IMG/VR virus record: IMGVR_UViG_3300044527_000953
Location: 1 to 25,196 of that record
Length of the DNA: 25,196 bases
Direction: 5' to 3' (one strand)
Origin: a virus
A model generated the notes under the pieces. The model saw only the letters and a program-made list of their open reading frames with translations. It was not told the origin of the DNA and did not search any database. This document shows, one piece after another, positions 1 through 7,542 of the stretch (within the stretch, counting starts at the first letter, position 1; each line of letters starts with the position of its first letter). The translations under genes were made by a program, and so were the position numbers.

Positions 1-589
1 CTCCACGTTCATAGGTCAACCAAGTTGCATTGTTGGTTGTGCCGGTGAGGTTGGAAAGCATTTTGATATAGTTGTCAATCGTAGAAGCATTGACGGTTGG
101 CGATGAAACCGGGTGGCGATACGTGCACGTAAGCTTCAAACCGGGGATTGTGATATCGATCCCTTCGGGTTTACCGTCACGCACCTCGATAGCGTTTTGA
201 AAATTGGGTGCAAACCCTCCCGGCTTGGTGTATGCCGTGGTGAAAAGTGAAGTGGTAATTCGAAATGTTCCACCAGCGGTATCAAACGACCACCTTCGAA
301 CCGATTCTTCCAACGCCCAAGAATAATTGACTTCGAAGATAAACCGTTTAGTACGGTTGTCGTCTTCCCGCCAGGATATCGATTTCCTTGTAAGCCCCTG
401 AAAGGTTAGCGGGCTTGCCGACAAAACCGCTAAATAGCAATCATTCACAAGCGAACCGAAATCGCTAATGGAATTGCTGTTGTATCGGGTTTCATCGGTA
501 TCAAAAGCGATGAATTCTAATCGAGCCCTACCACTGGATTTATCTGCTTCCCCATCGTGAGCAGCAACCCAACGAACTTTAATTGCCAT
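1..589 (-). CDS. Tail-module protein of unknown function, C-terminus cut by window edge
   Basis: An open frame starts at ATG 589 (MAIKVRWVAAHDGEADKSSG) and stays open for about 196 codons to the left edge, so the C-terminus is missing. An AGGGA Shine-Dalgarno lies about 7 nt upstream, just downstream of the tape-measure stop codon. The protein looks soluble and beta-rich, with many aromatic/hydrophobic alternations and no membrane segment. I recognise no catalytic motif. Its position directly after the tape measure is where siphoviruses usually encode distal tail or baseplate-hub proteins, so a tail-tip role is the best guess from context alone. Family assignment would need a structure or profile search on the full-length protein. 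Confidence 0.75.
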   Translation of the reverse strand, partial: MAIKVRWVAAHDGEADKSSGRARLEFIAFDTDETRYNSNSISDFGSLVNDCYLAVLSASPLTFQGLTRKSISWREDDNRTKRFIFEVNYSWALEESVRRWSFDTAGGTFRITTSLFTTAYTKPGGFAPNFQNAIEVRDGKPEGIDITIPGLKLTCTYRHPVSSPTVNASTIDNYIKMLSNLTGTTNNATWLTYERG

Positions 590-598
590 ATGTTTTCC

Positions 599-2737
599 CT
601 ATGCGAATACTACGCCCATGTTCTTAACGGCATCTGCCGTTTCTTTGGTATTCTTGGCTGTTTGCTTATCATAGTCGGTTGCTTCGCGTCCTAAATAGGT
701 GGAAGCAATTGCCGAAAACGTACCTCTGGCATTGGATTTCATATACTTACCAAGCATAGCATCTTGGGAAAGCATATCGTTAGCCCGTTGAATTGGGTTC
801 TTGGTATTCTTTGGATCAACTGCTGGTCGTTTAACTGCTTGGATCGCTTTATTCAAATCCTTGCGGGCTTGTTGGGCTTTATCTTGGAAGTTTTCGATTC
901 CCGAAGCCTCTTGGGCTTTTCGTGCTTGATCGGCGAACCAAGCCCCCTTCTCTCGCAAATCGGCAATCTTCCGTTCGTTTTCAACAACTTTATTGGCAAA
1001 ATTCATCGCATTGCCAAATTGCTCGTTACGTTGTTGGTTTGCCAAATCGTCGCCGATTTTTTTCCGTTTAGCCACAATTTCCTGAAGTGTACCCGGATCG
1101 AGCGATTCAGCAATTCCAGCAACCAATTGCCCTTGTCCGATAACATCCAAAGCTTTCTTCAATCCCACCACAAGCAACTGCAAGCTTTTTTTCATGCCGA
1201 ATACGGCAATCTCAAAACCCAATGCCATTGTGTTTAGAACATTCAAAACGGCAAATTTGATTGTCGTTGCTAATGTTTTAACTCCCAATAGAACCGCGTT
1301 AAAACCGTTGGAAACGAAGTTTATCATCAACTGGATTTGCTGCTGAATTGCATTAGAAACAATGCTCCAAGCTAAATCGAGTCTGCCGGCAAGGATCGCG
1401 GCGTATATGCTCCCCATCGCCAATGAAATGCCGGTAACGACATAATCAAAGTAGGGGACAATTCTACCAATCTCTCCCAAAAACCAATCGATAGCCAAAG
1501 CGGCCCCCGAAACACCTTCCCAGAAAATCGCTTGCATACCAAGCATGGCGATCTGTGCGGCTTCTTCGATTTTCCCCTGCCCCAAAGCCTCAATGATCGC
1601 ATACATCGTATCGTTGATAATTTGGCCGATTTCATACATCGAATCGATAACCGGTTGCCAAAGCATATACATCGCATTGGCAAGCCCATATATCTCATTT
1701 CGGAAATAGTAGACAATCGCGGCAACGATACCGATTGCTGCGGCAACTGCCATGAGGATCAAAAACGTTTGCGAAAACACAACGCCTATGATCGATGCAA
1801 GCATTCCGAAAGCAAAAGAAAGTGTTAATACAGTGCCACCAATCATAGTGAAAACAAACATAATGCCGGCAAAAACAGCAATGGCAATGCCGACAATACG
1901 AAGAAGCCACTTAAACCGATTACCTAAAGCAGAAATGTAATTGGTAATTCCAATACCTATACGAACGAATTCTTTGGCGATTGGCAATAGTGCATCGCCG
2001 AAGCTTCGAAGTCCTCGATTGATATAATCCCAAAGAGTAGAGACTAGACCTTTGAGCGTTTGAGCCTGTTCCACTTGCATACCGTGAAAACGTCCACCTT
2101 CAGACGTTGCGATTCGCATCGCTTCGGCAATATCAAAAACAGAAATAGCCCCGTTTTCCATTTGTTTATACAATGAATTCATATGTTGATCGACAGTGCC
2201 ACCAAACTTTTTAACGTTCTCTTCTGCCATAATCATAAGCGGGTTAAAACCAGAGTTTAGAAACTGGTTTAACTCTTGAGCCATAAGCTTTCCTTTTTGC
2301 GTAGAATCGGCAAACGCTTTTGAAAGCAAATACAATGCGTCTTTGTCACCTTGAGCGATATCGCCAATCATTGCAAGCATATCGGGCAATTGGGTATCAC
2401 TTAAACGTGATGCAAGCATGAGCCTAGCAGATTCGGCCAAATCCGCTAATTCATAAGGTGTTTCAATCGATATTTGATCGAGCGTTTTTACCAATGCGGT
2501 CGCTTTATCCGCTGACCCCAAAAAGACTCTGAAGCTTGTGGTAACTTGCTCCATATCGCTAGAAAGTTTCAAAGGCCAAGCAATAGCTGCCGACGAACCG
2601 GCAAATGCCAATCCGGAGGATATGGAAACTGAAGTCCCAAATTCTTGAAATTTCTTTTCTGCGGCTTTTAGGGATTGTGTAACGTTATCCCGAAGGGTTA
2701 GCAAAACATATGCTTTTCCCGCCATTGTTGCCGACAT
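599..2737 (-). CDS. Tail tape measure protein
   Basis: This 712-aa protein sets tail length and occupies the tail tube lumen before genome ejection. The N-terminal part (about residues 60-175) resembles the tape-measure N-terminal domain: a helical block running from MEQVTTSFRVFLGSADKA through an ETPYELADLA segment to LMAQELNQFLNSG. A run of three to four hydrophobic segments follows (about 278-345), with further hydrophobic stretches near 400-500, then a charged, coiled-coil-rich C-terminal third. Hydrophobic segments are normal for tape measures, which interact with the host membrane. At roughly 1.5 angstrom per residue the length predicts a tail near 100 nm. ATG 2737 is preceded by AGGGGG at 8 nt. 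A second in-frame ATG lies four codons in. It follows the chaperone and gp10-like genes. Confidence 0.9.
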   Translation of the reverse strand: MSATMAGKAYVLLTLRDNVTQSLKAAEKKFQEFGTSVSISSGLAFAGSSAAIAWPLKLSSDMEQVTTSFRVFLGSADKATALVKTLDQISIETPYELADLAESARLMLASRLSDTQLPDMLAMIGDIAQGDKDALYLLSKAFADSTQKGKLMAQELNQFLNSGFNPLMIMAEENVKKFGGTVDQHMNSLYKQMENGAISVFDIAEAMRIATSEGGRFHGMQVEQAQTLKGLVSTLWDYINRGLRSFGDALLPIAKEFVRIGIGITNYISALGNRFKWLLRIVGIAIAVFAGIMFVFTMIGGTVLTLSFAFGMLASIIGVVFSQTFLILMAVAAAIGIVAAIVYYFRNEIYGLANAMYMLWQPVIDSMYEIGQIINDTMYAIIEALGQGKIEEAAQIAMLGMQAIFWEGVSGAALAIDWFLGEIGRIVPYFDYVVTGISLAMGSIYAAILAGRLDLAWSIVSNAIQQQIQLMINFVSNGFNAVLLGVKTLATTIKFAVLNVLNTMALGFEIAVFGMKKSLQLLVVGLKKALDVIGQGQLVAGIAESLDPGTLQEIVAKRKKIGDDLANQQRNEQFGNAMNFANKVVENERKIADLREKGAWFADQARKAQEASGIENFQDKAQQARKDLNKAIQAVKRPAVDPKNTKNPIQRANDMLSQDAMLGKYMKSNARGTFSAIASTYLGREATDYDKQTAKNTKETADAVKNMGVVFA

Positions 2738-2741
2738 AGCA

Positions 2742-3458
2742 CTAGCCCCCTAAAACTTGACTTCCCCATTGTTTCGGAATTGTACCCGCTGCGATTTCCT
2801 GCCGCAAAGCAACTGCCATAAAAGGACGTTTTTGTATTCTTGCCCGGCGTACTCTTTTTAGAAGAGGCTTGTTCTTGTTGAACTTTTTCATCTTCTGCCA
2901 TTTACGCCTTGGCGGCGATCTTCTCGCCCCAAATTTCTTTTTACGCTTAGGCTTCGCCCTTTTTGCCGGGTTATTGTAAACCCCTTCTTTCCTCCATTCG
3001 TAGGTTACGTTTGGGGTGTCTTCGGGCTTCTCTTCTTTGATTTGTACCCCACCCCCAAATTCAAGAATCTGGGGTACAGTATTTCCCGCTGCAAGAACGG
3101 CACGATTGCCTTTCGTGGCTACGGGATGAGGCCCAACAACCAATTGCTCCATGTATTTATGGTATTCAAAATGGATGTTGCGTAGGGTCTTAAATTTCTC
3201 TCCTGCGGGTGCATGAACATGGGGTGGGCTTCCAGGGGTTGAAGGGCCTTTTCTTCGCAACAAAATGCGAGTTTGAGCCCTTCGGCGAATGAACGCACCC
3301 ACCCGCGACATTGCGGCGGCGTTCTTTTTGCCGATCATGGTAATGACTTTTGCCCGGTCAAAAAACAATCTTTCGACTCGCAAATGGGGTCGAAAGTTTT
3401 TACCGAGGTTTTTAAACGGTCTTAAAGACTTCGGTACTTTGTTTTTAAACCAAGTCAT
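2742..3458 (-). CDS. HK97 gp10-like tail completion/morphogenesis protein
   Basis: A 238-aa, strongly basic protein. The central pattern is TPGSPPHVHAPAG, then an induced strand with VVGPHPV, then a QILEFGGG segment, and finally QKRPFMAVALRQEI near the C-terminus. This order (SPPxxH, VVGP, LEFGG, RPFMxxAL) is characteristic of the HK97 gp10-like/phage virion morphogenesis family that closes the tail or joins it to the head. An inserted Lys/Arg-rich block (about residues 165-210) is longer than in typical members and could bind nucleic acid or be a flexible arm. The ATG overlaps the end of the frameshifted chaperone reading frame by 14 nt, so its translation is probably coupled to frameshifted ribosomes. 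Placement between chaperone and tape measure is less usual than next to the connector genes. Confidence 0.6.
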   Translation of the reverse strand: MTWFKNKVPKSLRPFKNLGKNFRPHLRVERLFFDRAKVITMIGKKNAAAMSRVGAFIRRRAQTRILLRRKGPSTPGSPPHVHAPAGEKFKTLRNIHFEYHKYMEQLVVGPHPVATKGNRAVLAAGNTVPQILEFGGGVQIKEEKPEDTPNVTYEWRKEGVYNNPAKRAKPKRKKKFGARRSPPRRKWQKMKKFNKNKPLLKRVRRARIQKRPFMAVALRQEIAAGTIPKQWGSQVLGG

Positions 3459-4217
3459 TTTTGATTCTATCCATCGGAATCATATCGATTTTTACTTCAC
3501 CCCTGCGTTTCATGGATTCATAACGTCTTGATACCGAAGAAGTGAATTCCTCGACCGACATTTTGGCTACCATTTTTTTGCGGTATGGATTTAGATCGAT
3601 AGGACGAATTGGCTTGGAACTTAACGCTGCGACAACAACCGCTGACCGGTCAAAATCAAACGCTAATCTTTGTTTGGCCGAAAAGACAAGTTCTCGATAC
3701 GTGTAGTTCCAGGGTTCTATTCCGATGATTGCTGCGCAAGCAAAGATATCTCGCCAGATGCTACCCGAGCTAGATTTATGTCTATTTCTCTTTCTTTTCT
3801 TTCGAGTTCTTTTTCGATTGCTATCTGTACTTTCGGATCGAGCAGTTTCTTGGTTTTCTTTTCCTCCACCAACATCGCTAGCTCCCTCGACCGTTTCACC
3901 ACGGTTTGCATTGCGTTTTGACCTACGTTTCGGAAAAAATTTTCCAATCCCGAAACCATCGCCTCCATTGCTTCAGAGAATTTTCCATCCTCCTTGACAA
4001 GACAATCCAAGAAGTCTTCAACGGAAGTGTTGTTTGCCTGAATCTGCGGCAAGCAGAATTCAGAAATTAAATCGAATTGACTCATTAAGTTGGAAAACAA
4101 CATTTCGTATTTCTTGGCATCAAAAATATCGATGCCTGCCGCTTTTAGGCGGCGGGCATCGCTTACCAAGAACAGAAACTTGTAGTTGTGTTCCCCGATT
4201 TTTACTGTGCTAGTCAT
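3445..4217 (-). CDS. Tail assembly chaperone, -1 frameshift fusion (gpGT-like)
   Basis: Predicted 257-aa fusion: codons from ATG 4217 to the Phe codon ending at 3933, then a -1 shift re-reading base 3933 and continuing to TAA at 3445-3447. The first 95 residues equal the short chaperone. The 162-residue extension begins with a hydrophilic Arg/Ser/Lys linker (PKRRSKRNANRG onward) and then a conserved-looking domain with IEPWNYTYRELVFSAKQR, matching the W-x-Y-T-x-REL pattern common in gpT-like extensions. The extension has no plausible start codon of its own near its beginning. Its stop overlaps the ATG of the next gene. Lambda gpG/gpGT is the model: both products coat the tape measure during tail tube polymerisation and are absent from the virion. 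The frameshift itself is inferred. Confidence 0.75.
3717..4217 (-). CDS. Tail assembly chaperone, unshifted form (gpG-like)
   Basis: The zero-frame product has 166 aa, beginning MTSTVKIGEHNYKFLFLVSD. It lies between the tail tube gene and the tape measure, the standard chaperone position. The N-terminal half is a small alpha/beta domain (an EHNYKFLF strand followed by helices). Residues 110-150 in this frame are a Lys/Glu-rich helix. The true family-conserved part is probably limited to the first 95 residues, before the slippery site, because the alternative frame after it carries the gpT-like domain. The ATG at 4217 has only a weak AGGT upstream at 13 nt. The family is diverse, so the call rests mainly on position and the frameshift architecture. 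Confidence 0.75.
   Translation of the reverse strand: MTSTVKIGEHNYKFLFLVSDARRLKAAGIDIFDAKKYEMLFSNLMSQFDLISEFCLPQIQANNTSVEDFLDCLVKEDGKFSEAMEAMVSGLENFFRNVGQNAMQTVVKRSRELAMLVEEKKTKKLLDPKVQIAIEKELERKEREIDINLARVASGEISLLAQQSSE
3933..3939 (-). promoter_or_regulatory. Programmed -1 ribosomal frameshift site
   Basis: On the minus strand the codons are AAT TTT TTC CGA, giving the heptamer T TTT TTC, a canonical X XXY YYZ slippery sequence. Both P- and A-site tRNA-Phe can re-pair with UUU after a -1 slip. The -1 frame is open from here to 3445. A small 5-bp hairpin (ACCGT with ACGGT, 6-nt loop) lies about 35 nt downstream, too far to be a convincing stimulator. Confidence 0.7.
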
Positions 4218-4252
4218 ATAGTTTGGGCGACCTATTGGCTAAAAAACTGAAA

Positions 4253-4729
4253 CTAAGCTCCGGTGACAACTTGATAAGGGCCGAAATCCCAAATGTTGCC
4301 ACTTTGTTCATCTTCAACTTCGGCAAATTCAAGATCGTATGTTACCGCTTCTTCATCGGCTTGGGAACGATCCAGTTTCGTACAAATCATTGGCCCTCGA
4401 TAGCCTTGACGGGTTGTACTTGCGGTCAACGTCCCGTTCATAAATGCCATATCGAGAACAGTGTCGTTTTCGAAACTGTCAGAAATCATGTCGAACACGG
4501 TATCGGTAACGCCGGTAGCGGTCGTCTTCTTAACCGTGTATTTCATGGTGACAGAATTTTCTTTGTACCCAATGGCTTTCTTCTTGCTTGCCGAACAATG
4601 AAGCATAACGTCATTGGTCGATTTGCTGCGTGAAATGGATACTTCGCTGATTCGGCAAAGACGAATCCATTCCGGCGAGGAATAAGTACCATCGTTGACA
4701 TAGACGGGATAATTCTTTCCTACGGTCAT
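4253..4729 (-). CDS. Major tail protein (tail tube)
   Basis: A 158-aa protein that should polymerise into the tail tube. It starts MTVGKNYPVYVNDGTYSSP and continues with EWIRLCRISEVSISRSK, a turn and strand pattern (short N-terminal strand, 'xxW..i..v.dvtls') typical of small siphovirus tube proteins. It ends in a beta-rich half with an EEAVTYDLEFAEV strand, like the 'EEAVTxxxxxxPT' strand of such proteins. I chose ATG 4729 over the TTG one codon upstream because AAAGGG lies 8 nt before it. It sits between the tail completion gene and the chaperone, exactly where the tube gene is expected. Its leader shares a 12-nt identity with the capsid gene leader. Confidence 0.75.
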   Translation of the reverse strand: MTVGKNYPVYVNDGTYSSPEWIRLCRISEVSISRSKSTNDVMLHCSASKKKAIGYKENSVTMKYTVKKTTATGVTDTVFDMISDSFENDTVLDMAFMNGTLTASTTRQGYRGPMICTKLDRSQADEEAVTYDLEFAEVEDEQSGNIWDFGPYQVVTGA

Positions 4730-4733
4730 CAAT

Positions 4734-4745
4734 AAAACCCTTTAT
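4734..4745 (-). promoter_or_regulatory. Ribosome-binding leader shared with major capsid gene
   Basis: The minus-strand 12-mer ATAAAGGGTTTT precedes the tail tube ATG with GGG 8 nt from it. The identical 12-mer precedes the major capsid gene. It overlaps the stop codon of the upstream gene, so it acts at the translational level if at all. Confidence 0.5.
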
Positions 4746-5224
4746 GGTTTGTAAGTTAAACGGATAATTGAAGAAAACACGCCATTGTCGCGGAACAGAT
4801 TTGGATCAAGCATCGGTTCATTGGTGAAGGAAACAAACGAAAAACCGGCAAGAGTTCCATAATCCCCACAAGAGGTTAAAGCCCCTGCCAAATTATCGTC
4901 TTCGTTCGGTTCCCTGAACAGTCTTTTTACCGATTCCACTTCGTCCAAACAGTCATCGACAAATTCATAATTTCTCATCGGGTCGGGGTTTGCTGAAGTA
5001 GATGCCGGCAATCCTTTTTGATAAACCAAAAAGATATCAAGTTGCCCGAAATCAGCATTACCGATTTTTGTATTTGTTTCACCTGCACTCATAATGTACC
5101 ACTTGCCTAACGGTACATCTTTTTGGCTGTTGGAAATGACGTAAGCCCGTTCGAAAGACTTGTCTAGCAAATCTTCCAGTGCGTCTTGAATGGCTATCGT
5201 CAAATCGACAATGGGTGCGGTCAT
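4742..5224 (-). CDS. Probable tail completion/terminator protein
   Basis: A 160-aa protein starting MTAPIVDLTIAIQDALEDLL. I chose ATG 5224 because it forms an ATGA overlap with the preceding gene. In-frame ATG 5245 and TTG 5254 would lie inside that gene and have no better ribosome-binding site. The pattern of an N-terminal amphipathic helix, then strands (RAYVISNSQKDV, LDIFLVYQK), a mid-protein helix rich in acidic residues (DDCLDEVESVKRLF) and a C-terminal beta segment ending in SSIIRLTYKP is like small neck/tail-terminator proteins. Position between the head-tail connector and tail tube supports that role. No catalytic motif is seen; the exact family is not recognised. Confidence 0.6.
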   Translation of the reverse strand: MTAPIVDLTIAIQDALEDLLDKSFERAYVISNSQKDVPLGKWYIMSAGETNTKIGNADFGQLDIFLVYQKGLPASTSANPDPMRNYEFVDDCLDEVESVKRLFREPNEDDNLAGALTSCGDYGTLAGFSFVSFTNEPMLDPNLFRDNGVFSSIIRLTYKP

Positions 5225-5601
5225 GTTATTTGTTCTGCGTAACATCGCAACCAAGTTTTGTTTTGGTCGCTATATCGGAAAACCAAATCCGACGAATTTC
5301 CTGGTATAAGACGATGAACGGTTCCATCCTGTTCGGTAATCGTATGCCCGTTTGAGGGATCGATTGGTACGCCATTTACCAGCAAATCCGCCGGTTCGAA
5401 TAAAAAATCCCAAGAGTTCGATTCCAAAATAACATCATCGCCGGCGATAGCTTGGGCATTGGATCGCGTTTTTACTCCGGTGATATCGAAAGTATTCGTA
5501 CCATCGGAATAGGTAACGCGAATGCCGTGAAGAGACTTGACTACAAGCCAAGCCTCTCTCAAGGCCAATCCAATCAATCCATCAAGCGGCGAAGACGACA
5601 T
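5221..5601 (-). CDS. Head-tail connector/adaptor protein
   Basis: A 126-aa protein downstream of the major capsid gene. A short N-terminal helix (LIGLALREAWLVVKSLHG) leads into a compact beta domain: IRVTYSDGTNTFDITG, a FLFEPADLLVNGVPIDPSNG turn, then TVHRLIPGNSSDLVFRYSDQN and a final strand. The ordering 'strand, polar loop, ADL..nG..I.P..GD, Y.V.P......W..SD......Y' is what I associate with small gpFII-like head-tail joining proteins in planctomycete-type phages. It should sit at the portal/neck interface. The gene starts 4 nt after the capsid stop and ends in an ATGA overlap with the tail completion gene. Confidence 0.55.
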   Translation of the reverse strand: MSSSPLDGLIGLALREAWLVVKSLHGIRVTYSDGTNTFDITGVKTRSNAQAIAGDDVILESNSWDFLFEPADLLVNGVPIDPSNGHTITEQDGTVHRLIPGNSSDLVFRYSDQNKTWLRCYAEQIT

Positions 5602-5605
5602 AAGG

Positions 5606-6532
5606 TTACGCTACTGCGGTTTCTGCGTTGCCAATTGCATCGGTCTGCAAGATCGGAATACCGTCAACTTCGGTCGGCATCGGTGCGGGAGCACCGGTAG
5701 CGTTCGTTGCGGTACGGCTTGCACGAAGGTCTTTGCGGCTTCGGGCATTCATCACGATCAAGTTTGGCATACGTGATGCAGGGAACAAGGCCAAAGCTTC
5801 GTAGATCATATCATCGGTCAAAGCACCCGAAGCGAGATTGCAAATACGACCGATGGAATATGCTCCACCAAGCTTCAAACCGATCAACCCTTCCTGAACG
5901 CGTGCGTAAACTGGCATCAGTTTGCCGGTTGCGTCAGGAATCAATTGGGTAAAGGTTTCCCCAACGTCAATGTTGCCGTTGCGTCCTAGCACCAATTCAA
6001 CGTCTTCCGATCCCAAACGGATAAGCCAAACGCTAGATCGAGCCGAAGCACCAGCAGCATTGTACACCATTGGATCGGTTAGACCGTTGGTGTAAGTGCT
6101 GGACATAATACCGGCAAAGCCGTTCGCATCATTGCCCGTACCGGAAACCAATTGAAGCTCCAAGTTGCGGAACGCGGATCGCAATGCCCGAGTTCCTTCG
6201 AAGTCCATGAAAGCTTCTGCTCCCGATGGGTAGGCATCGGCAATCTGCTTGTCCACGCGGGGGTTGGCGGAAATGGTCTTCAAATCAAGCGTAACCAAAG
6301 TTTGGTCAGAGGCGGTGTAATCCAAGCCAGTATTGACTGGACGAAAGCCAGCGGAGGCAGCAGCAGTATCTTTGAGATACTTGTGCTGAGTACCTTGCGA
6401 AGCGTTTGCGTAAACAGCCGATAAAGCCCGAATCAACGGAGCGTCCTGAAGCAAATCGTTTGCAAAATCAGGAGCCAAATTGGCATCAGCCAATTTCAAA
6501 AGTTGTGCGGCAGTTGTTAATGTATCCGCCAT
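5606..6532 (-). CDS. Major capsid protein (HK97 fold)
   Basis: A 308-aa protein located between the prohead protease/scaffold and connector genes. It begins with a helical N-arm-like stretch (MADTLTTAAQLLKLADANLA) followed by an E-loop-like segment around residues 40-70 (KYLKDTAAASAGFRPVN). The middle contains EAFMDFEGTRALRSAFRNLE, a spine-helix-like segment, followed by GNDANGFAGIMSSTYTNG. Near the C-terminus a DDMIYEALALFPASRMPNLI segment and PTEVDGIPILQTDAI follow, both typical of HK97-like capsids with the A-domain ending 'vdGiPi..tdai'. Length fits the family's 300-400 residues. The start ATG has AAAGGG at 9 nt in a leader shared with the tail tube gene. It should build the icosahedral head after proteolytic maturation. 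Confidence 0.85.
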   Translation of the reverse strand: MADTLTTAAQLLKLADANLAPDFANDLLQDAPLIRALSAVYANASQGTQHKYLKDTAAASAGFRPVNTGLDYTASDQTLVTLDLKTISANPRVDKQIADAYPSGAEAFMDFEGTRALRSAFRNLELQLVSGTGNDANGFAGIMSSTYTNGLTDPMVYNAAGASARSSVWLIRLGSEDVELVLGRNGNIDVGETFTQLIPDATGKLMPVYARVQEGLIGLKLGGAYSIGRICNLASGALTDDMIYEALALFPASRMPNLIVMNARSRKDLRASRTATNATGAPAPMPTEVDGIPILQTDAIGNAETAVA

Positions 6533-6537
6533 ATCGA

Positions 6538-6549
6538 AAAACCCTTTAT
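6538..6549 (-). promoter_or_regulatory. Ribosome-binding leader shared with tail tube gene
   Basis: The minus-strand 12-mer ATAAAGGGTTTT lies in the 56-nt gap before the major capsid ATG, GGG being 9 nt from the start. No convincing promoter is seen in the rest of the gap (6533-6588). Confidence 0.5.
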
Positions 6550-6588
6550 CTTTGTAGTTGGAAAAACAAAATCACGGAACGGAAAAAC

Positions 6589-7542
6589 TTATTGTCGGGC
6601 TTGGCGAGCTTCAGTCATATTCGAAGCAAATTTGCGTTTGCCCTCACCCTTGTTGGTCGTTTCCAACCCGCCGGATTCACCAAGCGAATTGCGAAATGCC
6701 GACAATTGGGTTTGAAGATTGGCAAGCTCTTGATTCTTCGATTCGATATCGGATTTCAATTGCTTGATAAATTCACTTTGGGCATCTGTAAACGACAAAC
6801 CTTTTTGGAAAAGATTTGCCCCTACAGCATCGCCAAAGCTCTCGGTGAACTTCTTCAGTTCGTTGCGAACCAAGGCCAAAGCATCTTCGGTTGAAGGTTC
6901 AGGAGTGGACAAAACCGCTGGTTTCGTCTGTTCTTCGGTATTTTCAGTTTTTGACACTGGAATGTCACCTTTAAAAGAGAAATTGAATTGACGGGACATT
7001 CTCGTTTCCGTCTTCCCGTCATAACCATATGGACAGATCGCACAACCGCGAATTGTCCATTTTCGCACCACAACACCAGGGCCTGCAAATTGTTGATTGT
7101 TGACCAAAGTAGTTGTGTCTTCAGGAATGTATTCCATTTCGGCTTCGTCAAAATAGATAGAAGCTTCCAGGGGTACACCATGCTTTTTCCACTGGATGAT
7201 TTTGTCGGCTTGATCGCCCTTTTCCAAGGAAATCAACTTGCCCGATAACATCAAACCTTCTTCGGTGGTTTCTTGCTTATCCGCATACCCCACCAAAACA
7301 TCGTTGTTGTGATTCCAATCGAGGGTGATGGTATCTTTGTGCTTGAAGAAACCTTCCATATCGTGAACGATATTTCCCCACCACCAATGGTAAAGCGGGT
7401 TTGGCGTTCTAGCCAAAAGCTCGACGTTATGGGATTCGCCTTCTTGATCGTTGGACATAAGTTTCGCAGTTAATACGAAAGCATCTGCCGGCGGTTTAGA
7501 AAGCTTATCAAGTGGAATCGGCATCGGTTTCGGTGTCGTCAT
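6589..7542 (-). CDS. Prohead maturation protease fused to scaffold
   Basis: A 317-aa protein. Residues 20-185 form a serine protease domain of the herpesvirus-assemblin/HK97 prohead type: His78 in the LDWNHN segment followed by GYADKQETTEEGLMLSGKL, and Ser128 in the PLEASIYFD segment. The H/S arrangement and spacing match the family. Residues about 215-290 are a charged, heptad-like helix (LKSDIESKNQELANLQTQL), the expected delta/scaffold domain, followed by a basic tail (GKRKFASNMTEARQARQ). The enzyme is expected to assemble inside procapsids, cleave scaffold and itself, and exit. The gene overlaps the portal end by 35 nt. I kept ATG 7542, although its Shine-Dalgarno is weak and an ATG six codons in is possible. 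Cys167 and Cys170 sit just after the protease core. Confidence 0.85.
   Translation of the reverse strand: MTTPKPMPIPLDKLSKPPADAFVLTAKLMSNDQEGESHNVELLARTPNPLYHWWWGNIVHDMEGFFKHKDTITLDWNHNNDVLVGYADKQETTEEGLMLSGKLISLEKGDQADKIIQWKKHGVPLEASIYFDEAEMEYIPEDTTTLVNNQQFAGPGVVVRKWTIRGCAICPYGYDGKTETRMSRQFNFSFKGDIPVSKTENTEEQTKPAVLSTPEPSTEDALALVRNELKKFTESFGDAVGANLFQKGLSFTDAQSEFIKQLKSDIESKNQELANLQTQLSAFRNSLGESGGLETTNKGEGKRKFASNMTEARQARQ

Noticed and set aside
764-1237. Plus-strand reading frame opposite the tape measure
   Set aside because: Antisense to a well supported gene, no family resemblance, cysteine/leucine-rich composition typical of a shadow frame.
3717-3933. Frame disruption in the chaperone region as a sequencing error
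   Set aside because: The slippery heptamer lies at the junction, both frames are long, family precedent is strong and the extended frame ends exactly at the next gene's start.
5707-5952. Plus-strand frames opposite the capsid gene
   Set aside because: Antisense shadow with no ribosome-binding site or recognisable motif.
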